Part shown: positions 34,680 through 46,261 of the stretch, one piece after another | Layout: each line of letters opens with the position of its first letter | Position numbering within the stretch: the first letter of the stretch is position 1 | NCBI GenBank assembly: GCA_963932465.1 | Contig: OZ010796.1 | Location: 73,721,974 to 73,785,973, forward strand | Reading direction: 5' to 3' | Source: Maratus speciosus | Taxonomy: Eukaryota > Arthropoda > Arachnida > Araneae > Salticidae | DNA: 64,000 nt | Translations under genes and position numbers: made by a program | The notes under the pieces: generated by a model | What the model saw: the letters and a program-made list of their open reading frames with translations, nothing else | The model's database searches: none | What the model was told of the DNA's origin: nothing

Positions 34680-35345
34680 TGTTAAAGAAGGGACGGTAAG
34701 GGGGAAAAAGGGGACGGTAAGGGGGAAAAAGGGGACGGTATAGGAAAAAAGGGTCGGTAAGAAAAAAAAGGGATGGTAAGGATGGGACGGTAAGGAAAAT
34801 GACCACCTATTTTTAGGCAAATCATGTTAAGACTAAGCGATAGCCACAATGATCATTGATTTTTAGAAACAGTTATTTACGTTGGATTAAATAATAATAA
34901 AAAAAAATTAATTTACCTCGAAAAGTGCAGGAATAAATCTTGGGGATGGTAAGACTACCCATAATAACACGATGCTTGAAATTGATATTGAAATGCTGAT
35001 TTAAATTCTGAAGTAAATTTCCTCTCAAAGAATTTTAGCCATTCTGTCTCTAGCATACTTTTGCACGAGAAAAAAGTTGAAAAAAATTCTGTGGCTGCAT
35101 CTGAAGTGATTTTCTGTATAATTTTAGCAAGAGGGACGGTAAGGAATCTAAAAGCCAGGGACATAGTTTTAAAAAATAATAACATCCCTAAAAATGTGTG
35201 CAGGTTAATTTTTTGCTACATATTTATATAAAACAATAGTCCCAGTTTTGGAAAAAAAATTACATTGAATTACTTTTATTGAAAGAATTTTATACAGACA
35301 GCTCCTAACTTAAAAATCAACATCATGGACATGGGACGGTAGAGG
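34680..35345. repeat. GGGACGGTAAGG minisatellite and scattered copies
   Basis: 34690-34800 has six or so copies of GGGACGGTAAGGGGGAAAAA variants. The same word recurs singly at 35133 (GGGACGGTAAGGAATC) and 35335 (GGGACGGTAGAGGAATTTCG). These single copies may mark the ends or core of a larger element. Confidence 0.6.
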
Positions 35346-35818
35346 AATTTCGTGGTATATTTGGGCCCCCAACATCGTCCAAAGCTTATTTATCTGGTTA
35401 ATATTATTATGCAGTCATGCAATGGGATGTTTCCCAATATAAGAAATAAAAAACCCCCAAGAATATGTACTAAAATAAAAATTATTATTCAGGGATTTAA
35501 AACTCAAAAGATTGTGAGAAGCCTATATTAATTGAAATGTTTTATGAAACAATTGTATTACCTATTTAAAAACATTCTGAATGGTGCATCGTTATTTACA
35601 TAACACAATTTCTGCCGATGTTATTTGTAGATAAGTCGTGGCAGTTATAAAACTTCGGTACGCGATAAACGCGTACAAAAGAGTAAATTGCAATGAAAAC
35701 GATCTATGGGTTGGAGAGATAGTAGTTCTGTTGCTTGTATTCGGGGCGAATTTGACCAACACAAATTTCGAGAAAATACATTAATCATTACCGTCATGTT
35801 GGAAAATTTCAAAGTATT

Positions 35819-36256
35819 AAAGGTGAACTGCGACCAACGACATACAAGGCTAGTTCATGACTTTTAACGTCACACAGAGTGGATCATCTTTACACGCCAA
35901 TGGACTATATTCCAAATCTGGGTTCGAGGCTGAAAAAGGTCACTTGATACCGGCAATTTACACAAAGAATTTCTAACTGATAAGAAGGGAGGCTACTACT
36001 GCTTTCCGCATGAACTGTTTCACTGGCTGGTGGGGATTTACATTACGTCTACCAAGCCTCCCCTTCTTTACGCGCTAGAAGCTTTTACCTTGACCACGTG
36101 ATCATAACGTAAATGGAATATCCTCCATTGGCACAAAATGATGGCGCGCCGCGCCGCTTTGTATTAATCGCCGTGTGAAGATGATCCACTGCATGTGACG
36201 TTTTAAACGTCAAGAACTGGCCTTATATGTCGTTGGTCGTGTGTGAACTGGACTCC
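35819..36256. mobile_element. Long-TIR MITE, ~440 bp
   Basis: The left arm has GGTGAACTGCGACCAACGAC, ATACAAGGCTAGTTCATGAC, TTTTAACGTCACA-AGTGGAT and CATCTTTACACG. The right arm carries the reverse complement: CGTGTGAAGATGATCCACTG ... GTCGTTGGTCGTGTGTGAAC. TIRs are about 85 bp. No open frame. Confidence 0.75.
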
Positions 36257-36375
36257 TGGAAGGGATTGCAACACATACCATACTCTTCTACGTTATCTTT
36301 AAAATAAAAATCAACCTTTGCCGAATCGGGCCCTAATATTCACAACGCCTCATATGCAGTTTGTAAGTTAATGGT

Positions 36376-36478
36376 CACCGTCCGTGATATTGGTTTTATA
36401 TCGCATGAAGAAAAGTTACACAAAATCACCGTGGTATTGATTTTATATGACGTGAAGAAAAATCAACACAAAATCTCG
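36376..36478 (+). repeat. Tandem duplication of ~52 bp
   Basis: ATATTGGTTTTATATCGCAT-GAAGAAAAGTTACACAAAATC is followed by a diverged copy, ACCGTGGTATTGATTTTATA-TGACGTGAAGAAAAATC-ACACAAAATCT. Confidence 0.65.
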
Positions 36479-36479
36479 C

Positions 36480-37233
36480 TAGTAAAAGACGCTGTTGTGG
36501 ATATTGCCATCGGGGTGTAGCATGCATATCACTTACATGACACAAAATTAGGATCACCCGCAGTTTTCTGGTTGTGGGGTAACCTGCATCTTCAGGCCTG
36601 TAGAAGAAATCACCAATGCATATCAATAAGGAAGAGAGGTGTCATTTAGGAGGGCAGGCTAGGGCAACTGCACTTCTGTGATTTTGTTTGTCTGTTTTCA
36701 TTTCTTATTATTCGTTAAACATCTCGCTCATCGTTCATCATTCGTTCATATGTTTTCACCAATGCATTAATAATTGCACGTCAACAAATTATGACATTAA
36801 AGCTATTCCATTGAAAATACGTATGAAAATGAGTGCAAGAAAAAAAAACAAGAACGAAAAATCATAAGTCCAGCATATATTATGAACAGTTTTGAGCTTT
36901 TCTATGCGGACAGACGGACGGACCAGACGAGGACTCTAGAGGCTACGTATTTACATAATTACGAACGCACCTAAAAATATTTTTAAAACTGGAGAAAAAG
37001 AAGAGGGAACCTGTAAAACTGTTAAGGTTTAAGTTAGTTGTGTAATAAGTTAACAAAATCTCGTTTTAGCCATATTATCACAGAAAGAGAGAGTTTAGGG
37101 TAGACTTTTATAGGCAAAGTAAAGAAATTTATGTTTTCCCAGAAGTAAACCCTTGAAAATTTACAGTCATCTTATCTTTGAAGGTGCAGGATCGAACTCT
37201 TAAACTTCAAATCCAGATTTTCCATATTTGTGG
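36480..37233. other. Intron, no gene
   Basis: 36895-36960 (GCGGACAGACGGACGGACCA, GACTCTAGAGGC) is a short reverse copy of the 41316/48534 repeat. Nothing else is recognised. Confidence 0.45.
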
Positions 37234-37235
37234 CC

Positions 37236-37459
37236 AATACACTGTAAAAACAGAGAAATGTGTTTTGATCAAGCCAGAAGTTTTACAAAACATAATACAA
37301 CCTCTTTCGAGTGACCCACGACGCCGAAAAGCGATCCTTTATCTTCAGAAACCCATAAAAACCAATAGATTTCTAAGATTTAAAGAAACATTTCTGAAGC
37401 AAAAATTTCTTTCGCTGCCCGTCATTTTCGCAAACGTTACAAAATAGTTTTTACAGTGT
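37236..37459. mobile_element. CACTGT-ended MITE, ~225 bp
   Basis: TA-CACTGTAAAAACAGAG at the left and AGTTTTTACAGTG-TA at the right. The open frame 37178-37447 lies inside. The ends resemble those at 6345-8601 and 51116-51296. Confidence 0.65.
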
Positions 37460-38943
37460 ATTCAAACAGCTGCTTTTGTCGGGTATCAAGTCTGTCCTAC
37501 ATGCATATTTCAATGAATTTATTCTCTAATTAAAGAGACAAACCTAGCTGAATGTAGTTTTTAAATAAAAAAATTATTTCCTGCACTGTTTGTGTTTGTT
37601 ATCGACTTTCATTCCCTCTAGCATCGAGTACTTTTCAAGGTCATTGGCCAACTTATCGTGAGCAGACTATAATATAATTCAAAGCATTTCATTATAGTAT
37701 TCGAAAATCATCTGTGTTCACGTAAAAAGAAAATAAATATGAGGTGATTACTCTCGACTTTCCTAATATTTTATAGAATATTGTGGATTCAGATAAGTTT
37801 CTAACACTTACAGCCGAACAGAGCTGTTTACGAAAAAGATATTGGTTTACATGCCTGCCATTACATAAAGTACTAACCATGATGACCACCCCTGAAGGAA
37901 TCTCTGCTCTCGAAGATCCTTTCCCGACCAAAGCATCGTTCGGCTCTTGCATACAACATTTTATTTTCAAAAAATCGTGAACCATTTCTATGGTCTTTCT
38001 TTTCCAATGGTTCTGAGGTCACCAACAAAAGAAAGGGGCAGAGACAAACATGTAAGGGATCTGCTGCTCTGAAGACCTCCGATCTGTAGCCGAGCTTCAG
38101 AAGACTGACCACGTCAAAGAGAGTGACTGAATACATTGAAGGTGCCGCTGAAGCTGAACGCAGTTTGATCGAACTTTGAGGAGAAAAATAAATCTAATAT
38201 TTACTTTAAGGTTCGATTCTGGCAAGGACGAAAACAATCGGAGATTCCCTTAACCTATTGATGAAAATACATTTGACAAATGAACTTTGATATTATTTTA
38301 TAGACAAACAGAACTAGTATACAATACCCAAATCTAATATAAAGTAGAATAATAAACAATAATATATCGATTATTTCATATTATTCTTGTACTGAACCCT
38401 CAACATGAAGAACATTAATTGAGACTTTGACAAATATTAAAGTCTTACGCACGTTAAGCCTAATTATTATAGAGTTAACTTATTGAATTTACAAAACTTA
38501 TACCGTGCTTTCACCTTCACCACAATACAGCAAATATGTAGATTCTTTTTTTTTGTGTATACACTTTATGCAAATATACTACTTTTTAACCACTATTTAC
38601 GAAAACCTCAACCAGAAAAAAAAAAAAAGAATTTTTGCTCTGTGACTCTTAGAAAACTTTCTGTGGAATCAGCTGGATTCAATCAATTACCCAAATCACC
38701 CAATCTCTGGTTTTCATCTCTGGTTTTGAAATTGGAGGCGTTACCTTGATCTTGATTATGATTACACACACTTAATGATATCGCTGTAATATTTATCATT
38801 TATATCTCGTTAGGTTTCCGTGATGATTGCAGAACCGGGCGCAAAATAGTTTGGAAATGGTTTAAAAACCGTTTAAATATCTAATCCGTCGGCCGAACTG
38901 CACTCAAATCTATACAGTTCTTGCAACAGTGGTCAATAAAGCA
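37460..38943. other. Intron, no gene recognised
   Basis: Open frames on both strands at 37692-38136 overlap; the region 37860-38160 is less AT-rich than average, but the frames match nothing I know. The rest is AT-rich. Confidence 0.4.
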
Positions 38944-40089
38944 CAGTCGTGAAAGAAAGTAAAGATCCTACTAAGTGTACAACAAATTATAGTAGAAGAA
39001 AGTTACTAGTACCAAACGATTGCAAATAAAGTATACTTTTAAATGATGCATATAAAATTGGCTTAGGGACCATCTACATATAAAAACAAGCCCATTTTTT
39101 TTCAATAGCAATACCCAAGTTTGACATCATAAATAAATTGTACGTCCTTTCGTTAGACTAAATACAAATTTTCATGAAATTCGCACAATTAGTTTCAGAA
39201 AAAATAATTATTTTAAAATGAGCCTATTTTAGGGGCTGCCTTCAAATTGAAGATCGGTACTTGGTTGTTGAAATGCTACAGAATGACTATGCCAGTTTTA
39301 TTAATGTATAATTTCTTGCCAATATGAGCAATTCACTCGCTTAATAGGTTTCGACTATTTCCAGCCCAAATGTGTCAATAAAATGAGTAAAATATATTTT
39401 TTTTCAAATTATGCTTTTCTGGACACCATAGACTTAAACCATCATTTTGACGTTTTATAATCATAATTCGAAAACTGCTTGAAAGAAAAATTTTAAATGG
39501 AAAATTGCGCATGAAGCAGGACATAAGAAATCTAAATCTATCAGAAAATTGGTAGGTTGTAATTCATATTTGTCTCGAATATTAATTTCATAAATCATAT
39601 TGTAGAATTTTTAAAATTACAAATCCAATGTAATATTAATTTCATAATTCATATTATAAAATTTTTAAAATTACAAATTCAATGTATTTATGTTAGGGTT
39701 TTTTAATATTATAACCACACAAAAATCACATTAGGATTATAATTTCAGGAGATATTAATAGAAATATGGAAATGTAATTTAACATTAGAGGCTCTCAATT
39801 TGGAATGTTTATAATTCAGAAACTTATCATCCAAATGACTTGAAGTTTCGTTTCTGGGCATAGTTTGAACCAAAGATTTGAAATATATTGTCGAAATTGG
39901 GTGTAGCCATTGAAAGAAAAGACCGAAGTTTGGTGTGTTTTTGATTTGTAGATGGCCCCCAAAGCAAATTTTATATACATCATTTGAAAGTAGACTTTAT
40001 TTCCAATTGTTCTGTACCAGTAACTTTCTTATTTTATAATTAGTTGCAGAGTTAGTAGGGGGTGTTTACTTTTTTTGCCACTAGTGTCT
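38944..40089. mobile_element. TIR family T, copy B (~1.15 kb)
   Basis: The left end CAGTCGTGAAAGAAAGTAAAG and the right end GTTAGTAGGGGGTGTTTACT then TTTTTTGCCACTAGTG are degraded TIRs. The interior matches copies A and C: TAGTACCAAACGATTGCAAA, TTGGCTTAGGGACCATCTAC, GAATGACTATGCCAGTTTTA. No coding content. Confidence 0.7.
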
Positions 40090-40124
40090 AGTACATTCGC
40101 CAAATGGAAATTTAATCAGAGGTA

Positions 40125-41191
40125 CAGTCGTGGAAAAAAAAAGTAAACACCCCCTACTAACTTCCGAACAAATTATCGTAGAAGAAAGTTACTGGTACCG
40201 AACGATTGGAAATAAAATCTACTTTTAAATGATGTATATCAAATTTGTTTAAGGGGCCATCTACATATTAAAACGAACCATAACTTTGTTTTTTTCAATA
40301 GCAGTACACAATTCTGACAGCATAAATGAACTCTACACCTTTCAATTAGCCTATATACAAATTTTTATGCAATTCGTGCCATAAGTTTCCGAGAAAATAG
40401 TTATTTTAAAACGAGCGTATTTTAAGGGCTGTATCCAAATTGAAGTTCCGAACTCGATTGTTAACCGAGAGAGCCGTCTTCTTGATCAAGGCACGTTTAA
40501 GCGTCAATAAAACCTGTTTGATTACAGGATAGCAGAATAAATTTCAAAACTTTACTTACTTCTATCATAGACGGCCCCTTAAACCATCATTTTGCCGTTT
40601 TTTAAGCATAATTTGGAAACTACTTGGGAGAAAAATGTGAAATTTTGGATATCCATAAAGCAGGACTTAATAAATCTAAATCCATAAAAAAAATTGTAGG
40701 TTGCAATTCATAATTTTTTCAAATATTAATTTCGTAATTCGTAATTCATAATTCATATAATAAAATTATAAAAATTGAAATTTTCAACGTATTTATGTTT
40801 GGGTATATTAGTATTATTGATACACAAAAAATTAGCTCATTAGGAGCATAATTTCAGGAGATATAAATAAAAATATGAAAATGTAATTTAACATTAGAAG
40901 TTCTAAATTTTGAATGTCTATAATTCAAAAACTTATCATTCGAATGACTTGAAATTTGGTTTCTAGGCATATTTTGAACCGAAGATTGGAAATATCTGGT
41001 TAAATTCGAGTACTGCCATTGAAAAAAATGAAGTTTCGATTCGTTTTAATATGTATATGGCCCCCAAGCAAATTTTATACACACCATTTAAAAGTAGACT
41101 TCATTTCCAATCGTCCGGTACCAGTAATTTTCGTCTACGATAATTTGTTAAGGAGTTAGTAGGGGGTGTTTACTTTTTTTTCCCACGACTG
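40125..41191. mobile_element. TIR family T, copy C (1067 bp, best preserved ends)
   Basis: TA at 40123-40124 and 41192-41193. The ends CAGTCGTGGAAAAAAAAAGT then AAACACCCCCTACTAACT, and AGTTAGTAGGGGGTGTTTAC then TTTTTTTTCCCACGACTG are near-perfect inverted repeats of about 35 bp. It lies only 35 bp after copy B. Between 40460 and 40560 it carries a block (GAGAGCCGTCTTCTTGATCA) that B lacks. Confidence 0.8.
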
Positions 41192-41315
41192 TACCATTTA
41201 GAAACTATCGTGCTTACTCACAAATATACATACATCATGATCACAATACTTTCTTTACACCACGTGTTCGGAAGTAAAAATGCGCCAAATGATTTTTCAT
41301 GTGTGTTTGTATACG

Positions 41316-41778
41316 TAGCATCTAGAGTCGTCGTCTGGTCCGCACGTCTGTCTGTCCTTCTGTCCACCTAGAACAGCGCAAAAACGAGCAACCGAAGTGT
41401 TTGAAATTGAATCTATAGAATCGTTGCAGAATGGTGTCGAGTCTTTTCAGATTTTAGGAAAATTGAATCAAAACTTTAAAAAGACATTCATAAAAGTTTT
41501 CTTCCTTCTATTCAATCCTATAATACGTCATTAAGCCAATGATGTCCCATGATAGGTCAGGATTCTAGGTTGCCGGAGTGAGGACGTCCTATTTATGAGG
41601 GTGTCCTGTTATTTTCGTATGGCTGAATTGAATCTATAAAATCGTCATAAATTTTGTATTCATGCTTTTTTGCACAAGAGTGCAACAGATATTGCACCCA
41701 GATCTGACTATTTATAAAACGAGTTATAGTACGAACGCGCCTCATTTGCCGCGTTTGACGTACAATTTCCGACTTGTT
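41316..41778 (+). repeat. Dispersed ~0.45-kb repeat, copy 1
   Basis: It shares with 48534-48956: CTAGAGTCGTCGTCTGGT, GTCTGTC-T-CTGTCC, TAGAACAG-GCAAAAACGA, GCAGAATGGTGTCGAGTC, GATAGGTCA(G/T)GATTCTAGGT, GACGTCCTATT, AAATTTTGTATTCAT and TTTGACGTACAATTTCCGAC. No open frame. Confidence 0.75.
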
Positions 41779-41819
41779 TAAATATATATGGTATTTCTAT
41801 ATAAAATAGCTAGGTTTAA

Positions 41820-42329
41820 CCCTTAAATGCCTGGTGTTGCTTTTCGGCAACATACCCAATTTAGGCTCTAAAATACAATTACAATAATATTGAAGCTATA
41901 ATGCCTAATGTTGCCGATAAAATGCAGTCTGAAAATATTATTAAATCAATTTTCAATATTTAGATGGCAACACTTGTGCTGTTTAAGAATAAAGATTAAT
42001 TTATTTTTTCAAATGTTTCTACTTGTTCTTTTTGTTTTGTTTGGAAGCTTCCGAAATACCCTATTTTCACCTGCAGTGAGCAAGTAAAATTTATTTCTTA
42101 TTAAAGTTCCTAAAATTCTTGTGTGTTTAATATTGTAGAACTTTATCAAGGGAAATTATTTTTTCAATTAAACACCAGTATTGCCGATTAGTAACAAACT
42201 ATTTTTTAGCCGTAAACTATACTTAAAACAAAATATGATTTTTTAAAGTATTTTTCCCATGATTTATTTAAAAAATGAAAGCCGAAAAACATTATTACAA
42301 TGATTTTTGAAAAATCAGGCATTTAAGGA
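41820..42329 (-). mobile_element. TTAA-type MITE, ~0.5-kb family, copy 2
   Basis: TTAA at 41816-41819 and 42330-42333. The ends CCCTTAAATGCCTGGTG and CAGGCATTTAAGGA are inverted repeats. It is the reverse-orientation match of 14164-14675 over its whole length. Internal GTTGCTTTTCGGCAACA is a small palindrome. Confidence 0.8.
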
Positions 42330-42333
42330 TTAA

Positions 42334-43776
42334 ACTGATTTTCATCTAAAATGGAGACTCCAAATTAATTTTTCGGAGCACGATAAAAATTTTTACCTTC
42401 CTTTCACAGAAAAAAATTTCCGTTATTTTTTCACCTTTAAATGTGTACTTCCAGTATACATAGAATTCTCATTTTTATTTTATAATCCAACCTATTGAGG
42501 CCGCATTCCGTGATTACTTTCGGTTAAGAGGCGCATCTTCTTCGAAGGAATATATAAGCAAAATCTTGACCTCGTTTTAAGGTTCCAGCCGGAAAGCTTG
42601 CCCGAGTTATTTTCAACTGTAAAACTAACAAATGCAAAAAGAAAGTAGGCTATTTTTTTTCTCTTACGGGTGTTAAAACTAGGCAGACTAGTCATGACGC
42701 GGTAATACATTATTAAAATTTTCTTAAATCTCGCATTTAGTTTAAGCAAATGACTAAAAACTACAGCAATTAGTAATAGCCTAATTTGATTTTTCGAGTA
42801 TTTCGACGATCCTTTACAAATAAAGGAAAAGACGATTTAAAACCATAAAAATCTACGTACTAATTAGGAGGCATATTAATATTCTCGAAAGAGTATAATT
42901 TTTTTTTTCAATTTTAGTACTTTACAAATTTTGTATCATTTATTAATCGTTGACATTTCTTTTTATTGCAGCACACATTCTCAATAATGTCATAATATTA
43001 ACGTGCAGATAAAAAATCGAAAGTTTATTAAATGATGTAAAGTTAAAAATTAAACAAACATTAAAATAAATTATAACAATCGACGTTTCGGTCATCATCT
43101 ATAACCAACTTCAGGAAAGAGTTGTTACATTGCTTTTAAAGTTTTAAAGAACAAAGTCAAGCCGTCTTGCATTTGAAAAAAAATTTAGGTTCCCAATCGA
43201 TTATCGCTTCAACCAATCACAAGAAACAGAATATGCAGTGGCACCATCTATCGAACAAAAACAGAATAAAAGTTTAAATGAATTAACGATGGAGTATGCA
43301 ATGGCGTCATCTCTCAGATTTATTTTATTATGTCATTAATAGTTAATAATTTCATCAATAGCTGATCTTAGATTGTGAATTTCTATTATTATTAAAAGAA
43401 AATGACCTTTTTCTCAGTATACAGGTCGCTGGTTGTTTGATTTCATGCGTGTTTTTAACCAACTTAGAAGAGGAAAAAAAAACACATGCCTTCAATATAA
43501 ATACAATGTGCAAAACGATATACGATATACAGATATTGGAAAATATGTGCTTAAAGTGATAATGCATTGAGATTAATTTGCATGTAAATTTAATCTCAAT
43601 GCGTTATCATTTTGCATTATTAACCATTTTCGGTCATTGCTGACCAATTTGAATTTTTGTCTTATTAATGGAAACAATCTAGTTATTCTCTATAATAGGC
43701 ATACATTATTATGCAGCTAAAAATGAGAGTATGCATGATTATAAGAAAGTGAATCACACAAAGTTTACCTTTTTAA
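42334..43776. other. Intron, with a CGACGTTTCGGTC motif
   Basis: 43080-43125 reads ATCGACGTTTCGGTCATCAT then CTATAACCAACTTCAGGA, a phrase often seen at ends of Penelope-like elements. No coding part accompanies it. Near 43565-43610 a short palindrome (CATTGAGATTAA..TTAATCTCAATG) is seen. Confidence 0.35.
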
Positions 43777-43778
43777 TA

Positions 43779-45354
43779 CAGTAGCGCTCAAAAGTATTTT
43801 GACAACCTTATATTCTCTCTTATTTTATTTAATATAAAAATGTAAAAGAAAATATATTCCCTATAATTGAGAACACTATGACTGCAGTTATTCAAATGTA
43901 TCAAGTTTCAACTTCTTTGTTTACATGCGGCGCCATCGAAGAAATAGGACTCCTCCTTAGCTCAAAAGTATTTTGACAATTAGTTTGCATTTAATTGTTG
44001 AAGGCGTCAGTGGCGCTATAGCTTCGATTAGTGTTAATATTGACTTATTGTGATTATTTTGAAATGCCGAAACGTAAAGAATATTCCATTGATTCAAGAA
44101 AAGCCGTTGTAAATGCACTTAAGACAGGTAGACTGCAAGCAGAATTTGCTCGTTCTTTTAACGTGTGTCGGCAATTTGTTATTACATAGAATAACGTTTT
44201 TAATAAACAGAAATATATCGGAAATAAGCCTCGAAATGGCCTTCCGAAAAAAAAAAAAAAAAACTTTCAATGTTGACTGTAGTATAAAAATGATATCTAC
44301 AAGTGATTGCCGTAAGTCCGCTGTAATAATAAAAAAATAATTGAAAGAAAATTATGACATAGACATACACGTTTCAACTGTCAAACGATGCCTAAACCTC
44401 TATGGTTTACATGGCAGAAGACCAGCAAAAAAGCGTTTGTTATATACTAAGAATAGGAAGGCTAGAGTTGCATTTGCAAAACGGCATAAATCGTGGAGAA
44501 GTGTAGAATGGTCTAATGTTTTGTGGAGCGATGAAAGGAAGTTTAATTTAGTATCCTCTGATGCAATCAAGTACATTCGACGTCCTAAAAAAAAAAATAT
44601 ATATATATATATGATGTTCGATACCAAATACCCACCGTCAAACATGAAGGTAGCAATATGATGGCTTGGAGTTGTTTTTCACTCAGCGGAGTTGGATCCT
44701 TAGTTCGAATTGATTGGAGTATGGATCGGTTCATATATGCTGATACATTAAAGACTCATATGCTACCGTATGCTAAACAAAACATGCCTGCTCATTGGTA
44801 TTTTCAGCAAGATAATGAGCAAAAACACAAAAGTACGTAAGTGATTTCATGAAATGCAGAAAAGTCGAGGTTCTAGACTGGCAAAGTGAAAGTCCGGATT
44901 TGAACCCCATAGAGCATCTGTGGGAGGAGTTTGATCGTACAGTAAGATCCAAAATTATTCAAATAAGACAGTTTTATACAAAGCTCTTAAAAATGAGTGA
45001 GATCGAACTCTTTTAGATTGAATACTAGAATTAGTCGACTCAATGTCCACGCGTTGTGAGGCTGCCATTAAGGCCAGAGGATACGCTACTAAATACTGAC
45101 TGACTCATTACTATATTTCATAATTATTGTGTTAAAATCAAGTTTTTATTTTTATGTCAAAATACTTTTGATTTATCATTTTTCTGATTTTTCTTGGGTT
45201 TCGCGTTAATTTCCATCAAATGACGGTTAATTTACCAAATTTCTGTAAAACATTGCATACGATTAAATAAAATAAATGTTTGATTTTTGTATTTTATTGT
45301 TGTTTTTAATTAAGTCAATCATTGTCTTTGTCAAAATACTTTTGAGCGCTACTG
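43779..45354 (+). mobile_element. Tc1-like transposon, 1576 bp, complete ends
   Basis: TA duplications at 43777-43778 and 45355-45356. The TIRs are identical over 27 bp (CAGTAGCGCTCAAAAGTATT then TTGACAA). Inner direct repeats of the same word lie at 43960-43980 (CTCAAAAGTATTTTGACAAT) and 45156-45170 (GTCAAAATACTTTTGA), the IR/DR layout of several Tc1 elements. It encodes a broken DD34E-type transposase. Confidence 0.92.
44064..45099 (+). pseudogene. Tc1-family DD34E transposase, broken
   Basis: It starts MPKRKEYSIDSRKAVVNAL with a helix-turn-helix (GRLQAEFARSFNV). It stops after about 40 codons, continues in other frames through an A run, then gives ENYDIDIHVSTVKRCLN and GLHGRRPAKKRLLYTK. 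Catalytic blocks are VLWSDERKFN (first D), WYFQQDNEQKHKS (second D) and SPDLNPIEHLWEEF (E about 34 residues on). The normal stop is near 45099. Breaks: stops near 44190 and 44338, a frameshift at the A/TA run (44586-44611), another near 44835, and a stop near 45017. Identical TIRs suggest the insertion is not very old, yet the protein cannot be made intact. Confidence 0.88.
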
Positions 45355-45356
45355 TA

Positions 45357-45944
45357 TTTTCTAACACAGGGGACAATGTTTAAAGCTTTGTTTTTCGGCC
45401 GTCAGTCTGTTCCAAGCACCTTTTGCCAGAATTTTTGTAAAATAAAATGTTTGCCTTATTTAATGAAAAAAAAATCTATTTTCAAATATGGCGACCAGCA
45501 CTTTACGAAATTTCAGGTCCAGAAACACTTAAAATCCCCTGAATCCTTTGATGCGTACGAACCATGTGTATGTGGCTGCTCTTCGTTACTCTGTTATAGT
45601 CCGATCAGTAAAAGAAGTTCTTGCCATATGTTTTGTGAGCATTTTCACGTCGATTAAACCAAGTGATTTGCAATTTCAATACAAGGATGGATTGCGGAAG
45701 CGGGGAATTCTGAAACTGATCTTTAATAAAACCATACACTAAAATCTAAAGGTGATCGGGTAACCATGGAATAACACATTTGCGATCAATCGGAACTGAG
45801 ACTTCAGAACTATTGTAAGAGTTACGGCAAACTTATGATAAAATGCTAATAATATGCCATTGAAGTGGTACCTCACAATTAATATTTCGCTAATCATTCA
45901 GTTATAAATTTGCCCAAATAAATTATGTCCATGCTGTATTTAAA
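45357..45944. other. Intron; possible decayed TTAA-element core
   Basis: TTTTGTAAAATAAAATGTTT then GCCTTATTTAATG at 45433-45466 resembles the internal core of the TTAA MITEs, but no ends are clear. The open frames at 45376-45742 match nothing. Confidence 0.35.
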
Positions 45945-46219
45945 AGAACCCGGCTAAACCCGGATAAACCCGGATAAACCCGGGCTTCCCGGATTACAGA
46001 ATGTGGGTGAAAACCATCATACATATTTTTTCTGTTGTTAACATTCTTTTTTCTCTGCACATACTAAAGGTACAGCGATGAATGAGGTATTTTTCGAAAG
46101 GTTCTTACATACAGTAAAATACGTTGTTTGATTAAAAAAATTGCAGTTAATTAAAAATTAATGAAAAAGTATCAGAAAATATCAAAGATTGCGTCGGGAA
46201 GGCACTCGCACTGGTTTGT

Positions 46220-46261
<42 letters not shown>

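Noticed and set aside
37692..38136. Overlapping frames on both strands as an unknown gene
   Set aside because: No family resemblance and no supporting exon signals; slightly higher GC alone is not enough.
43080..43125. Penelope-like retroelement
   Set aside because: Only the CGACGTTTCGGTC phrase is present; no reverse transcriptase or GIY-YIG remnant nearby, so I did not call an element.
44341..44840. Intact transposase gene
   Set aside because: The catalytic blocks are present but split by stops and frameshifts, so it is listed as a pseudogene.
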